Below are positions 46,310 through 58,301 of a DNA stretch of 64,000 bases, in pieces (positions within the stretch are counted from its first letter, which is position 1; each line of letters opens with the position of its first letter). The stretch comes from Byssothecium circinans (lineage: Eukaryota > Ascomycota > Dothideomycetes > Pleosporales > Massarinaceae). The DNA is taken from positions 283,671 to 347,670 of the forward strand of contig ML976986.1 in the NCBI GenBank assembly GCA_010015675.1. Reading direction: 5' to 3'. The translations under genes were made by a program, and so were the position numbers. The notes beneath the pieces were generated by a model. It did no database searches. It was given only the letters and a program-made list of their open reading frames with translations, and was not told the DNA's origin.

Positions 46310-48427
46310 ACGCAATACCATGCAGGAATGATGGAATGTCAGTGGTAGGAAGGAGCAGGTGACATAGCGGAGGGGCAATGTACAACAGCTGTGTGCACGG
46401 AGTCAGGAGGAGATGCGTGTATAGACCTTGAGGATAAAACCAACATCTGTTCTGGACAACAAAATGCATTCCGATCAATCTATTTGGTGACAATTACCCA
46501 GCATTAGGAATGGAGATTCGAAGCAGGTGTTCACTTTCAGCATGGAAAGCGGTCCTTCGCGGAGAACAGTGTGGGACGATCTACCTATCCCCAGGATTGA
46601 TGGTTTCACGATGTGATAGGTGGTTCTAGTCATCAGGATCGCGCACTACAATGTTATCGCTCTAGTCTGCGTCAGTTCGGTACGGACCGATCCTGCTAAC
46701 ATGACGATACATACCTCTAGGATCTCTTGGTTCCATTGGTGGATATGAGCGAGCAGCATGCATATGCAAGACACGTGTAGGGCTGCGGCTCGTCTAGCAG
46801 TGAATTGCATGCAACTCCTATTGTTTGTATGTTGGCAAGTGTATATTTAGATTACAAGTGCAACGCGGAGCGAAGCGATGGCTCTGCAAGAGAATACCTG
46901 ATGCGGAAAGACCGGTCTTACGATGAGCTGTCAAGGCAAAACAAAATGCCAGTTCGCAACAATGCCAGCGAAATAGTCTTACGAGACATCAATTTATTGA
47001 TAGAATGATGGATGAGGCCAGACATGGAAACTTGGGCCTTCAGCCGCTGGATGCGGTTGCATATCGGATGTCTGGCCGAGCAGGCAGTTCCGATCCAGAA
47101 CTCTGGATGAACAACCCCACATCACCCGCTGTCAGGCTTCTATAATGCAAGGCCGTTGGGCATGCTGTGCAAGCCTCTGATATCATCACGACGCCCAAGA
47201 GTTGGACCTCCTGGAAAGAAGGTGGAGCGCGCATCTCGTTTCCTGGGTCTACCAGCCCAACGGCAGGGAACAGCATCTGCCGGGGCAGGTGTATCCTGGA
47301 ACTGCAATTCAGGAGCTGCGATTATTATAATAATAATCATGTATGAGAGACATGGTGATCGTGGGGGTCCGAAGATATCACTTGATGGTAAGGTGACACT
47401 GCAGTTGAGCCCAAATGTAGTGCACCTCGACCTCAACCACGGGCCTCATAAGGCAATGCGTAGATCCGAAAGTGCATCGGAGAGGGGAAACCTCATGGCA
47501 ATCAGGATGGAAAAGCTATAATGAAGTTCTGCAGATGGGCAGCTCGTGATAAGCACGCGCATAAAGGGGCCGTGGGCGAGTGACTGAAATGACCAAATCA
47601 CTCAGCTGGCGATGACTGCAGGTATGACTTGGGCCAGTTGACTACGTCTGAAACGAGCATCTGGTTTGAGGCATATGGCGGAGGCAAGAGAAAGCGGCAG
47701 TCAAGGCGAGTGAATGATTGCTCAGTCGGGCAGTCTAGAAAGAGGGTAGCGGCTGGCTATTGGCTATTCTGGGAGCGTACACCGACTCTTGGGCCGACAT
47801 TATTGATAGAGCGTCAACTGGCGCCTCTTTTACCTCGTAGATCCACTTTGAAGGCTGGCGCGGCTAGTGCTGCACGTGACCCCCACCCGTACCGGTCTAC
47901 TGCCACTTCCAGCCCTGGGTGCCAACGTTGACCTTCCTTCTCCCACTCACTCCTCACTCCTCACCTTCGACCCAACACTCCCCTCCGAGTGCTTTTGAGG
48001 CTATTTGCTGGCCCCTCTGTGCAGCCGCCTCCTCTGCTTCTGTTGCGCTGCAGCAAACGTTTTCTCGCCTCCGCCCACAGCCACGGTGCCGCTATCCGTT
48101 GGGCTTCATTTGCACTTCACGCCCTGTGAGTTGACACTGGTCCCGCTGGCCTCCCGCCTTCACTGCACGCCCTCCGCTCTCTGCCTATATTTGCAGCTCC
48201 GCTCGCCGAGCCTGCTGCCTCCCTCATTCAACCCCCATTCTCTCTCATTGTCCGGCCGGCTGGCCTGCTTACACCGCTTTATTGGCAACGACCGTTTACT
48301 GACCGGTACTTCCGACGCAGGCTGAACCTCACCTCCACTGCAACACGATTGCACCCGCTCTACTCTACAACCACCACACCGCCCTCATACGCAGGTCAGC
48401 CTCCTCCAGGTTGAGCTTTTCCTGACC
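46310..48427. other. intergenic and long CK1 leader
   Basis: No gene is supported over 2.1 kb. Bases about 47930-48420 are C/T-rich, as in long fungal 5' leaders, and precede the casein kinase start. A short ATT/ATA microsatellite lies at about 47320-47340. Confidence 0.5.
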
Positions 48428-49847
48428 ATGACGACAATGGTACGTCGACCCCGCTCGCCTCGCCTCGCCGTGGCCCGCATGAACATTCACGCAAGGCTGG
48501 GAGACTGACTGCGGTAGGATCTCCGCGTAGGCAACAAGTACAGAATTGGCCGCAAGATTGGCAGTGGCAGTTTCGGCGATATCTACCTCGGTATGCATCC
48601 CGACGGCATTGCGATCGGCTTCAGCCAGGACTAACGTGTATGCAGGCACCAACATCATCTCGGGCGAGGAGATTGCCATCAAGCTCGAGAGCGTCAAGGC
48701 TAAGCACCCTCAACTTGAATATGAGGCCCGTGTTTACAAATCTCTCGCTGGTGGTGTTGGTATCCCCTTCGTCCGCTGGTTTGGTACCGAGTGCGACTAC
48801 AACGCCATGGTCTTGGACTTGCTCGGTCCCTCGCTGGAGGATCTCTTCAACTTCTGCAACCGCAAATTCTCACTCAAGACGGTGCTCCTTCTCGCCGACC
48901 AGCTCATCTCCCGCATTGAGTACATCCACGCCAAGTCGTTCATCCATCGCGACATCAAGCCGGATAACTTCCTTATGGGCATTGGCAAGCGTGGCAACCA
49001 GGTCAACGTGATCGACTTTGGTTTGGCCAAGAAATACCGTGACCCGAAGACGCACTTCCACATCCCATACCGTGAGAACAAAAACCTGACTGGTACCGCC
49101 CGTTACGCATCGATCAACACCCACTTGGGCGTCGGTAAGTCACACACTTGCACATGCCATGTATGACACTAACGATAGCAGAGCAATCTCGTCGTGATGA
49201 CATGGAGTCTCTGGGCTATGTTATGCTCTACTTCTGCCGTGGCTCCCTCCCTTGGCAGGGACTCAAGGCTGCTACCAAGAAGCAGAAGTACGACCGCATC
49301 ATGGAGAAGAAGATGACCACCCCAACCGAGGTTCTCTGCCGCGGCTTCCCCAACGAGTTCGCCATCTATCTCAACTACACCCGCTCGCTCCGCTTCGATG
49401 ACAAGCCCGACTATTCGTACCTCCGCAAGATCTTCCGTGATCTCTTTGTCCGCGAGGGCTTCCAATACGACTATGTCTTTGACTGGACCGTCTACAAGTA
49501 CCAGAAGAACGCTCAGGCCATTGCTCAGGCCGCCGGACAGGGTCAGGGTGAGGACGATGACAAGAACGGCCGCGGACGCCATGTCACTACCACCCAAGGA
49601 GCCAATGCCGGAACTGGTGCTGCCACTAAGCGGGGCCCGGTCAATGCTCGTCAGGAAGGCACCGGAATGTGAGTTCGACAAACTGATCCTAGTAAGGACT
49701 CCTCTCCTCTGCGTTTAGTGTTCGTTGATAACGCTCGGCGCGGGGGGTTGCAAACAGACCTTACTAACCTCTTGTTTGTTGTTCAGGCAGCTTCGTTCGT
49801 CCAATAAGCGTGGCGGTGCGGATCAGTATGCTTCTGGCGGCTACTGA
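48428..49847 (+). CDS. casein kinase I, Hrr25-like, 373 aa
   Basis: Five exons: 48428-48439 (12 bases, ATG ACG ACA ATG), 48518-48590, 48646-49134, 49182-49668 and 49787-49847 (1122 bases). The joined start is [19 protein letters not shown], then the glycine loop [11 protein letters not shown] and the VAIK-equivalent EEIAIKLES. Next are the catalytic loop [15 protein letters not shown] in [13 protein letters not shown], and the CK1-specific [20 protein letters not shown] spanning an intron. The SLPWQGLKA block and the C-terminal lobe motif [14 protein letters not shown] region are intact. CK1 of this class acts in DNA repair, ribosome maturation, meiosis and vesicle traffic. The tail is Gly/Gln/Asn-rich, and a last tiny exon adds [19 protein letters not shown]. 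Confidence 0.95.
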
Positions 49848-50889
49848 AATTTGATGCGGCTTTCGATACGTCAATCTCTTTAGTGGACGTGGGCATATTT
49901 CGGCTCCACTCTGCTCAACCTTGGGAAATGCGGCTTTGCCGTCCTGTTACTCTTTGGATGGCACCCATTCCCTCGATCGTCAATCCGGCTCTGTTCATCG
50001 AATACCTACAATAGGACCCGGCTACGACTCACTCTTTAGTGTATTGCTCTGCTTTGGCCTGGGTGCTCGGCGGCTTCGCTCGGTAGTTCTGGGCTCGATT
50101 CTTCGGCATCTCCTTCTCGAATAGCATTACGACCGGTATTCAACCTCCACTCGGCTAATAGCAATATTCGGACATGCCTCGCGAACGAGAGCGGTCACAC
50201 ACGACAGCACCCGGATGATCTGGTTATTGGTCTGATTTCACGCGTAATCCCCCCTCTTCCCCTATGTTTCTATGGTGTTTCCTATCCCTCGGTGCGTTTC
50301 CCCCCTTCGTGACTTGGTCTGCCGGCTTGTGGGGAGGATTTGATATTTAAGGGGACGAACACAACTAAATTGCAACTTTTGTGTATAGCTGGCAGACCGT
50401 TTTGGCTCGAGGGGACGGTGACGATTGCCACGGTGGGCGGCTGGAAGACATCGTTAAAGAACGGCTTGAAGGAGCCGAGAAGATCTAGCATGCTACCGTG
50501 GCGGCCAAAACGGCGAGAAGGTTTCACTTTGTTCATTTGCTTCACCTTGATGACTTTCCTTAATAGAAGCTTTGTGCTACCCCCACATATTTCGAAATTC
50601 ACTGTGATGATTGCTGGGAGCGTGGTGTATAACATTGACCGCGCGCACTTTACATGTTATTTGCATAAGCTCAAGATAGGTCGGGAATATGCAATGAAGT
50701 AAATCTCAACATTTACATTTATTACCTCGACCGATAATAAGCAGAAGCATCGCCAATGGAGCACCTGTGATTGGGTGAAGGCGCTTGCTGTATGTAGTTT
50801 AGTGTAAATGAACCTTGGGTTTGCTTGTAACGATGAGGCAACTTTTCTCGTTGCACTCCAGCAGCAGTTCCACAACACCAACCGTGAAG
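49848..50889. other. CK1 3' flank and RSM22 promoter
   Basis: About 1 kb. Open frames of 117-120 codons on both strands at 50282-50702 lack any feature. Confidence 0.45.
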
Positions 50890-53247
50890 ATGTTCAGGGG
50901 AGGGAGTTTACAGTCGATCTGTCTATCATGCCGGCTTAATATCCTCAATGCCCAATCGCGAACCGCACAACTCCGGGCGACCGCGCAGCTATCGCGGAGC
51001 CTAGAATTTCCCCGTACAACTGCCACGTTTTCGCGCGGTCTACCTCAACGAAGAACGTTTGTCACGACGGCAAGACGGAAACAAGGGATACAAGAGTCTA
51101 CAGAGCCAACAACACCGCCTGCTGATTTGCCTCCTACGCCGAATGACCGCTTGAGCATTGAGGCCAACGCACGAAAAGCGAGACACACGTTTGGCGATAC
51201 GTTGCCGAGAGGGCACTTGTCTGAGGAGGAATACGCGGTATATGAGAGGCTTTATGGCCCACCGATCTTCATAGATCAGCCTAAGAGTTTACCAGATGTG
51301 CAGGGCGGAGGCGAGGAGATGGTTGAGCAGGAGCTTCCTGATGGCTCTACGGTCCTTTTGAGGAAAGGAGACGACGGCGAGTTAGAAGAGGTGGAAGTCT
51401 TTGACGAGGCCGGAGAAGAGCTTGGTGTGGAGGAAGGAGAGTATATGAGTGAAGAACAATGGGAAGAATTGGAAGAGCAGAAGGCGAAAAGCTACCACGA
51501 GGAAATCTACGAAAAAAGCAGGATTGGACTAGAAGAAGACGTAGATGCGGAGGAGGCCGAGGACGAAGAATTTCTGCGAGCGCATCCACTGACCATCGCA
51601 GGCCGATCGAAACCCTCTCCATCGACCGTGTTCCTTCCGAAAGATACCCTCGTCGACCCGACTACGCTTCTTCTCACGCGAGCAAACCACAAACATCTAG
51701 CTGAGTCTGCGAATCAGATATTTGGTGGAAAGGGTCTACCTTACTCCGTAGGTACGCCGCCTGCACGTTTAGGTAAGGAACAAAAGCCGATACCACTCGA
51801 TCCGTCGCAATCAGACATGGGCAACATCCAGGCGGATGCATATATGGCTTCAGTACAGCCAGGGACGTATGCGAGCGTAATGAGCACTCTGGTCGAAGTA
51901 CGGAAGCGACTGGGATCATCGTGGATTGATCATTTACTGAAAACGAAGAAAGGCGGCCTGGTCCTAGATGCTGGTTCTGGCGGTGTCGGTATCCTTGCGT
52001 GGCATGAGATTCTCAAGGCTGAGTGGGCTCGTATGAGCGAGGAGTCTGGAATTACATCAAAAGAGACTGCTCCCCTCGGAAAAGCAACTGTCTTGGCCGC
52101 CTCGGACACACTGCGACATCGTGCCAGTCGATTGCTGGAGAACACAACATTCATCCCTAGACTCCCAGAAACGGTACCACAGGGAGAAGAAGTCAATCCG
52201 CACCAGCCGCGAAAAGTCTACGACCTTATCATTGCGCCTCACACACTCTGGCCTATGCGACAGGAATATCTGCGAAAAGATCAAGTGCAGCGGTACTGGT
52301 CGTTACTCAACCCAAAGGGCGGAGTCCTGATCCTGATTGAGAAAGGTCTTCCACGAGGGTTTGAAGTCATCGCCGCAGCACGGGACCTGCTTCTTCAAAA
52401 GCACATTGCTTCTCCAGGCTCAACAGTGATAGAAACTCCTGTCCCTGAGCAGGTTGGAAAACCAGATGTCGACACCAGGTTCGTCGAAAAGGAGACGGGC
52501 ATGATTATCGCCCCTTGCACGAATCATAGCACCTGTCCAATGTACATTTCACCCGGCATCAGCATGGGCCGGAAAGACTTCTGTTTCTTCAATCAACGCT
52601 ACATCCGCCCTCCATACCTCCAACGCATCCTTAACGCCACAGACCGCAACCATGAAGATGTACAGTTCAGTTATCTCGCCGTTCAACGCGGCCGCGATCA
52701 GCGTCTCCCTGAGCATGACATCCTCGGCAAAGGCGTACTGCAAAACGAGCAATCCACCACCGACGCACTAGAAGGCCACGAATGGAAATCTGAGTCTGAA
52801 CTCCTTACCTCCACCGACATCAACACCCTTGCCCTCCCCCGCATTGTTCTCCCCGCCCTTAAACGTCGTGGCCATGTGACTCTTGAACTCTGCACTCCCG
52901 CTGGTACACTCGAGCGCTGGACCGTCCCGCGCTCGTTTTCCAGACAGGCGTACCGCGATGCGAGGAAAGCGCGATGGGGCGATCTTTGGGCGCTAGGCGC
53001 TAAAGTGAGGATGCCGAGGAACGTGCGATTGGGTAGACCGAGAGATGAGTTTGATAAGAAGGGCAGGAGGATCAAGGCCCCGAAGAAGGTGGTTGTTGAG
53101 GTGGGCATTAGTGAGAGGGGTGATGAGGGAGCGAGGGTCAAGAATGATGGGAGGTATGGTGTTGATAGGAAAATTAGGGGAAGTGGGGGGAGGAAGGGCA
53201 GGAAGAAGGTGGTGGACCTTGGGGAAGAGATGGGCTTGGGACTGTAA
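50890..53247 (+). CDS. RSM22: mitochondrial ribosome protein/assembly factor Rsm22 (METTL17 family), 785 aa
   Basis: A single exon. The Met at 50890 (MFRGGSLQSICLSCRLNILN) is chosen because it begins a typical mitochondrial presequence; an upstream in-frame Met at 50833 is possible. Residues about 65-240 are acidic and linker-like. A methyltransferase-like fold follows, with SWIDHLLKTKKGGLVLDAGS-GGVGILAW (SAM-site region) and IIAPHTLWPMRQEYLR. A conserved cysteine block IIAPCTNHSTCPMY plus KDFCFFNQRYIRPPYLQ is the set proposed to bind a [4Fe-4S] cluster in the METTL17/Rsm22 family. It acts in small-subunit mitoribosome assembly. The tail is strongly basic (KKGRRIKAPKK, RKGRKK), fitting rRNA contact. 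Length is typical for fungal proteins of this family. Confidence 0.9.
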   Translation: MFRGGSLQSICLSCRLNILNAQSRTAQLRATAQLSRSLEFPRTTATFSRGLPQRRTFVTTARRKQGIQESTEPTTPPADLPPTPNDRLSIEANARKARHTFGDTLPRGHLSEEEYAVYERLYGPPIFIDQPKSLPDVQGGGEEMVEQELPDGSTVLLRKGDDGELEEVEVFDEAGEELGVEEGEYMSEEQWEELEEQKAKSYHEEIYEKSRIGLEEDVDAEEAEDEEFLRAHPLTIAGRSKPSPSTVFLPKDTLVDPTTLLLTRANHKHLAESANQIFGGKGLPYSVGTPPARLGKEQKPIPLDPSQSDMGNIQADAYMASVQPGTYASVMSTLVEVRKRLGSSWIDHLLKTKKGGLVLDAGSGGVGILAWHEILKAEWARMSEESGITSKETAPLGKATVLAASDTLRHRASRLLENTTFIPRLPETVPQGEEVNPHQPRKVYDLIIAPHTLWPMRQEYLRKDQVQRYWSLLNPKGGVLILIEKGLPRGFEVIAAARDLLLQKHIASPGSTVIETPVPEQVGKPDVDTRFVEKETGMIIAPCTNHSTCPMYISPGISMGRKDFCFFNQRYIRPPYLQRILNATDRNHEDVQFSYLAVQRGRDQRLPEHDILGKGVLQNEQSTTDALEGHEWKSESELLTSTDINTLALPRIVLPALKRRGHVTLELCTPAGTLERWTVPRSFSRQAYRDARKARWGDLWALGAKVRMPRNVRLGRPRDEFDKKGRRIKAPKKVVVEVGISERGDEGARVKNDGRYGVDRKIRGSGGRKGRKKVVDLGEEMGLGL

Positions 53248-54159
53248 AATGTTGGATGAACGATCAGCTGCGAGGTTCCCGGCGCAGAATGGATAAAGGG
53301 AAATCGCCTCTCAGGGGAGATCTTCGGGACTTGGAAACTTGTACAAATACTTGGTCAAGGCTTTGGATACGTGGGACAGGAAGAGCTCCTCGCCCTCAAA
53401 CTGTTTACCTCCTATAGAACTAGGAAAACATTTGTAGAATATGTAGTGTAAGCAAAATAACACGCTACTCACACGATCACATAGCAAGAAATGTCGGTGA
53501 TTATCCTCTCCAATCAAAGCGAACAATGTCCAGCCGCTTGAGACAGTGATGGGTTTCAATAGACTTTAGGGTTGCTTATTCAGTCTATAATATGCCTGTG
53601 GTTGAAGCTGTAACTTGCAACTCCAGCCCCGCGATGATCGTTTGATGCTTACTTGATGCATGTCAGACTGTCTTTCTGCGTGTCATGTGTTGTCGTTTTA
53701 CTTCTTATCTTCACAGCTTCTTCGCATCAGTTGATGTGAACAAATCCTAGGAACTCTTATTACTGAGCGGACAGTTTACGCGCATACGGTTGTTCGTGGT
53801 TTAGATTGGCGAAAACTCGGGAAAGAAGAGTGCCATGGTGGGAAGCTTTCTTTAGCCTTCGCGTAGAAGAGCTAGCTTTGGGAAAAGACGGAAGAAAAGG
53901 AAAAACCACGCACATATCCACAATCTTATTCGCATTTTCAAGAAGCCAATCGAACGGAAGATCACGCTTCCTGAGCTTTTGGCTTGAGCAAAACAGGGTG
54001 ACCTAGATATTAAAATGTCTAGTATCTACTAAGCCGTTCGCTTTCAACTTTTGATTTAAGAATCTGATTTCAAGCCAGCTCATCACTATTTCCGGGCTTT
54101 TACATCCCATTCATCTAATCTGCATTTATGACCATATATCTCTGTAAGGACAGTTCAAG
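53248..54159. other. gene-free interval before the FAD-oxidase pseudogene
   Basis: RSM22 3' flank followed by intergenic DNA with a mild A+T rise. No gene is recognised. Confidence 0.45.
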
Positions 54160-55558
54160 ATGGGAAGCGACCCAGCCCCAACGACTCTCTTAAAGACCAC
54201 CTAAAATCCACCGCTGCCGAAGCAACGTCCCCACTGATGGCGAAAAATACAACCAAACCATTGCCCGTTGGAGGTTGGAGTGAACATAACGTTAAACGCG
54301 CCGTCTTTGTCCTTTCCTTCATCCGCCAGCACAAGATCTCTTTCGTTGTTGGCTGAAACGGTCACTCAACGTCCGGCAGCGCAAGTATTGAAGATGGTCT
54401 CTTTATCGGCCTAAGCTTGATGTGAGGCGTTACCGTCGACAAGGAGAAACAGACAATCAAGGCCGAAGGCGGAACGCTGTGGGTTGATGTTGACGAAGAA
54501 GCTGCAAAATATGGACTTGCTACTGTGGGTGGGACGGTAAACCATACCGGAGTTGGGGGGTGCTGACGTTGGGAGAAGGGGTATGGATTCCTGACTGGGA
54601 AATATGGGCTATCGTTCTCGCCTCGGCCGAGAAGGTATGGTCGTTGCATCCGAGAGAGAGAGCACCGGTTTATTTTGGGCTGTTCGAGACGCATGACAGA
54701 ACTTCGGCGTCACAACTGCGTTTACATTCCAAGGATAGCCGTAAAGAAGTCCCGTGTATTCGGGTACATTCGTCTTTCTACCAGATAAGATTCCCCAGAT
54801 CCTCGAGTTTGTGAACAAATTTCACACTAAGAACGACGGCAATCAAGCCATGCTCTGGGGTTTCTCATGCCCGCCACCTTTGACGCTCCAGTGGTTCTGG
54901 CACGGTGTTTTTATAACGGTACCGAGGAGGAGGAAAGTGCTTTCTACGAAAATCTGATCGCTGTTGGAGCACTTGTCAACACCATCGCAATGATCCCACA
55001 CGAGAAGCTCAACTCTCTGCTCAACCATGCCGCAGGTTTCAACGGCCGTAAGATGTTAGGCGGTGGAGCAGTCAAGCCCCCTCTCGATGCGAAGTTCGTG
55101 CAGAGCCTGTTCGACGAGTTCATGGGGTATGTGAACGGGAAAGAGGGTATAATACAGAGTCTGTGATTATTCATGACGATGCCATAAATATATAGGTCAA
55201 TATGCCGAATAAAAAGATGGCGTTTTCGAAACGCTTTGACGACTATAATCTTGCGACGACGTTAAAGTGGTTCAGTCCCGCGCTCGACGGAGAGGTTCAA
55301 TCATTCGCTCGTACGCTTCCGAAGAAGGCGTCGCAGTCTGTGGGTGTGGTGGGGATCTATGGGAATCATGCCAGTCAGTTTATTCTTTCCTTTGACTTTA
55401 TGGAGATATCTGGCTCAGGATAGGTGCTGATCATATTTAGACACTGATGTTTCGGCCGAGGAGATCTATGGGAGTAATGCGAAGAAGTTGGAGGAGCTGA
55501 TAATTTGTTTGATAGGGGGACAAGGTTGGTGCCGCGGCCGATGGTTGTTGTGAACTGA
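54160..55558 (+). pseudogene. FAD-linked oxidase (BBE-like), heavily disrupted
   Basis: Fragments follow in the order of a berberine-bridge-enzyme-like oxidase. They include NVKRAVFVLSFIRQHKISFV, GHSTSGSASIEDG (remnant of the CGGHS FAD-binding region), [20 protein letters not shown] with TVNHTGVGG, and FWAVRDA, QNFGVTTAFTFQG. Then VYSGTFVFLPDKIPQILEFV, VLARCFYNGTEEEESAFYEN, KMLGGGAVKPPLDAKFVQSL, and a C-terminal part at about 55202-55380 with PNKKMAFSKRFDD, followed by a remnant end. Lesions: TGA at 54354-54356, 54423-54425, 54564-54566 and 54694-54696, a frame change after 54566, and another near 54875. Intact relatives are flavoproteins that oxidise alcohols, sugars or alkaloids, often in secondary metabolism. 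The gene cannot make the enzyme. Confidence 0.87.
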
Positions 55559-56526
55559 ACATGGTAAAGGGGGTGCAAGGGGTTGTAAGTCTCGCGGTAG
55601 TAAAATTAGGGGGAAAATTATATAGTGCAGTATTCTGCAAATCCTATCTAAGCTAGAGGCAGCATTAGCTACTTAACCTAGTAGTTAGGCTTATGTTGTT
55701 GTGTTGTTCCCTAGAATCAGCATTCTATTTCAATGAAAGTTTGGGAAGAGCTGTAATAGAAATATGGGCTTGTACTTTCACATGTATAGGAATACTTGAT
55801 TTTAAGTAATGGGGGTCCAAAGTCTGGAAATATCACGCTGCTTATATAAAGATTAACCTTGAACTGGAAGATATGGGGAGCTGTTGGAACCAAATCCATT
55901 GTATTTCTTAAAAAATAATATATAGTTAGGATGTAATAAGGGATGACCGGAGGCTTTATTCTATCGCTTCGGTAGGCAAAGATATTTATGTACTAACTTG
56001 GGAGACCAAATTTGGAATATCAACATATCAGGGGCAGGTTAATAAAGGCGTCCATGGAATAGAATACTTCACTCATCTGTTGGATTTTGTCTTGTTGCCA
56101 TTCAGATTTCCATATATTGGCGTAAGATGGTGTTGCTTTCCGATATCTAGAAGCTCTTAATAATATTCGCTGCGAAAAAGTTCGGGACATTTGCTTGGCA
56201 CCAGTCCAACTAACCTTTAAAAGAAAGAGAAATGTAAAGTTGTTAATCAAGAAGGCTTATATCTTGAATGATGCATAAAGGAGAAATTAGTGTCGAGGTT
56301 GAAGTCGCTACCTGCTCCCTATCCAATATTCCTTTGGAGCAGCGGTAACCTCAACCTCGGCTCATTTCTCCCAAACGCGGAGACTGATTCGCAAGAGCTT
56401 ATCCACAGCAAATCACTATGTAATTATACAGCTAGGTCCTACCCTGAGCTTGTACTCCATCTTTTCACTCTCAACCCGTGTCTCGTAGTCTTCCACGACC
56501 GACAAATCTCCCAATCCACCAGCAAC
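55559..56526. other. AT-rich spacer and enoyl-CoA-hydratase promoter
   Basis: Bases 55600-56280 are AT-rich with few open frames; then a normal-composition leader precedes the ATG at 56527. Nothing else recognised. Confidence 0.5.
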
Positions 56527-57511
56527 ATGGCCATCCTCAAACCCGCAACCACGCCTCCGCAAACCTCATACGTTCTCCTCACCTACCCGGCGCCCTTCGT
56601 CCTCCTCGTAACCATAAACCGTGAGCGCCAAATGAACAGTATCCCTTTCGCTGGCCACACCGAAATGGGTCAAGTGTTCGACTGGTTTGACCTCGAGCCC
56701 AATCTGCGCGTCGCTATTGTCACAGGAGCGGGCAAGAAGGCATTCTGTGCAGGTCAGGATTTGATCGAGCTGGGCAAGATCGGGAGAGGACAGATCAAAA
56801 AGGACGTGGCGAGTCAAAGACATCCATTAAGTGGATTTGGGGGGATTAGTAGGAGACAAGGGAAGAAGCCGATCATTGCGGCGGTCAACGGGTTTGCGCT
56901 TGGGGGCGGATTTGAGATTGTCCTCGGATGGTGAGTTTCTCTTCTGTTCGGAAGTTAGAGAAATTATATCAGGGGCGTCCGTCGGAACAACGACCATGCA
57001 TGCAAGCGTAGGAATGATGTTGCACGTTGCGCCCAATCAGTATTTGAATATAGCTAACAAGATGGATAGTGATATGGTCGTAGCCGCACCAAATGCGACA
57101 TTTGGTCTTCCGGAAGCACTCCGTGGTATTTTTGCTGGTGCTGGTGGTCCACCACGCCTCGTCCGCAATGTCGGCATACCGATCGCGTCTGAAATGGCCT
57201 TGACCGGCAAGCCCATCACAGCTCAGCGCGCAAAGGAGCTGAACCTCGTGAACCGCATCTCCCCCTCCCAAGACACTGTTGTAGATGAAGCATTGAAGCT
57301 GGCAAATGACATTGCAGCCATCAGTCCAGACGCAGCAATTGTGACAAGGGCGGCACTCAAGGAAGCGTGGGAGACTGGCAGCGTAGAGAGGGCAACACAG
57401 TTGACGATTGAGAGGTATGGTGCAGCTCTCAATGCTAGTGACAATACGGCAGAAGGGTTGAGTGCATTTGCTGAGAAACGCAAGCCTGAGTGGAAACCTT
57501 CGAAGTTGTAG
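56527..57511 (+). CDS. enoyl-CoA hydratase/isomerase (crotonase) family protein, 281 aa
   Basis: Two exons, 56527-56930 and 57070-57511 (846 bases), intron of 139 bases with GT-AG ends (phase 2). Start MAILKPATTPPQTSYVLLTY. The crotonase fold is clear: VTINRERQMNSIPFAGH, the oxyanion-hole region GAGKKAFCAGQDLIEL, and AAVNGFALGGGFEIVL joined to CDMVVAAPNATFGLPEA across the junction. RGIFAGAGGPPRL and ALTGKPITAQRAKEL follow. Glu of FGLPEA is at the position of a catalytic glutamate in true hydratases. These enzymes hydrate trans-2-enoyl-CoA or isomerise it; the substrate is unknown. No C-terminal SKL: the end is WKPSKL, whose SKL tripeptide could in fact be a type-1 peroxisomal signal, so peroxisomal beta-oxidation is likely. 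Confidence 0.88.
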
Positions 57512-58301
57512 GTCTCTTGTTGAATGTAGCATTCCCATCTTTCGCCGTCAGTTCCATCTTATTCTGGCCCGACTAGGTACGAGGCCAACTTTTCTACACG
57601 GATGTCGGGCAATACTTTCCCGTGGAATGGATACACCGGTCTAGGGTAATTGCATTTTCCTATACCGGTATGATGTTGAACCTCCCAACATTCAAGCGGA
57701 TCTCGGGAGCTCCGGAAACAGATGCACAAATGGTCCGGACCGACGTCTGACCGCCGGCTGTCTCCTCTTTTCAATGGCCCCTACCACGCCAAGCTGCCTT
57801 TTATCTACAACGCAACCATCATCCCACAAACGGGCCGCTACCCACGCCATTCTTCCGCGTGTTCCCAGTCCAATCGCAACGCCTCGTTTGAGGTATTTAT
57901 AGCGCTACCGAGTCAATTACTCAACCATTAAGTTCCTTTACAAGAAACCAGCATTGATACTGCCCAAAAAATGTTACTAACTTTTCACCTCTCACACCAG
58001 AAGCTTGCACATGGTACCAATGCCGATCCCGCACCTCACTATGCTTCCCCGCATTTTGGCTTATGGATCCCGACACGGAATCACTTTGGGGTTAGGTTCC
58101 GAGGCAGCCGTTTTGGGGGACTGTTATCAGGGTGCAGTGTGCTCTCCAACTTAGCGTGTCCAGGCTATTAAAGAAGTCGACGCGAAAAAAGCGAGTCAAT
58201 AGACATTTACGGTATAAGGTAAATTGGTACTACGACTATAATTGTTATTGGTTGAGGGAAAGGGACTAGCCTACAAGACGGATTCTGACGGAACGGAAAA
58301 G
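57512..58301. other. intergenic, upstream of the bZIP gene
   Basis: About 790 bases. It contains the 3' flank of the hydratase and the bZIP promoter. No site recognised beyond ordinary CT-rich stretches. Confidence 0.45.

Noticed and set aside
49169..49681. 170-codon minus-strand frame opposite casein kinase I
   Set aside because: Antisense shadow of a conserved kinase exon.
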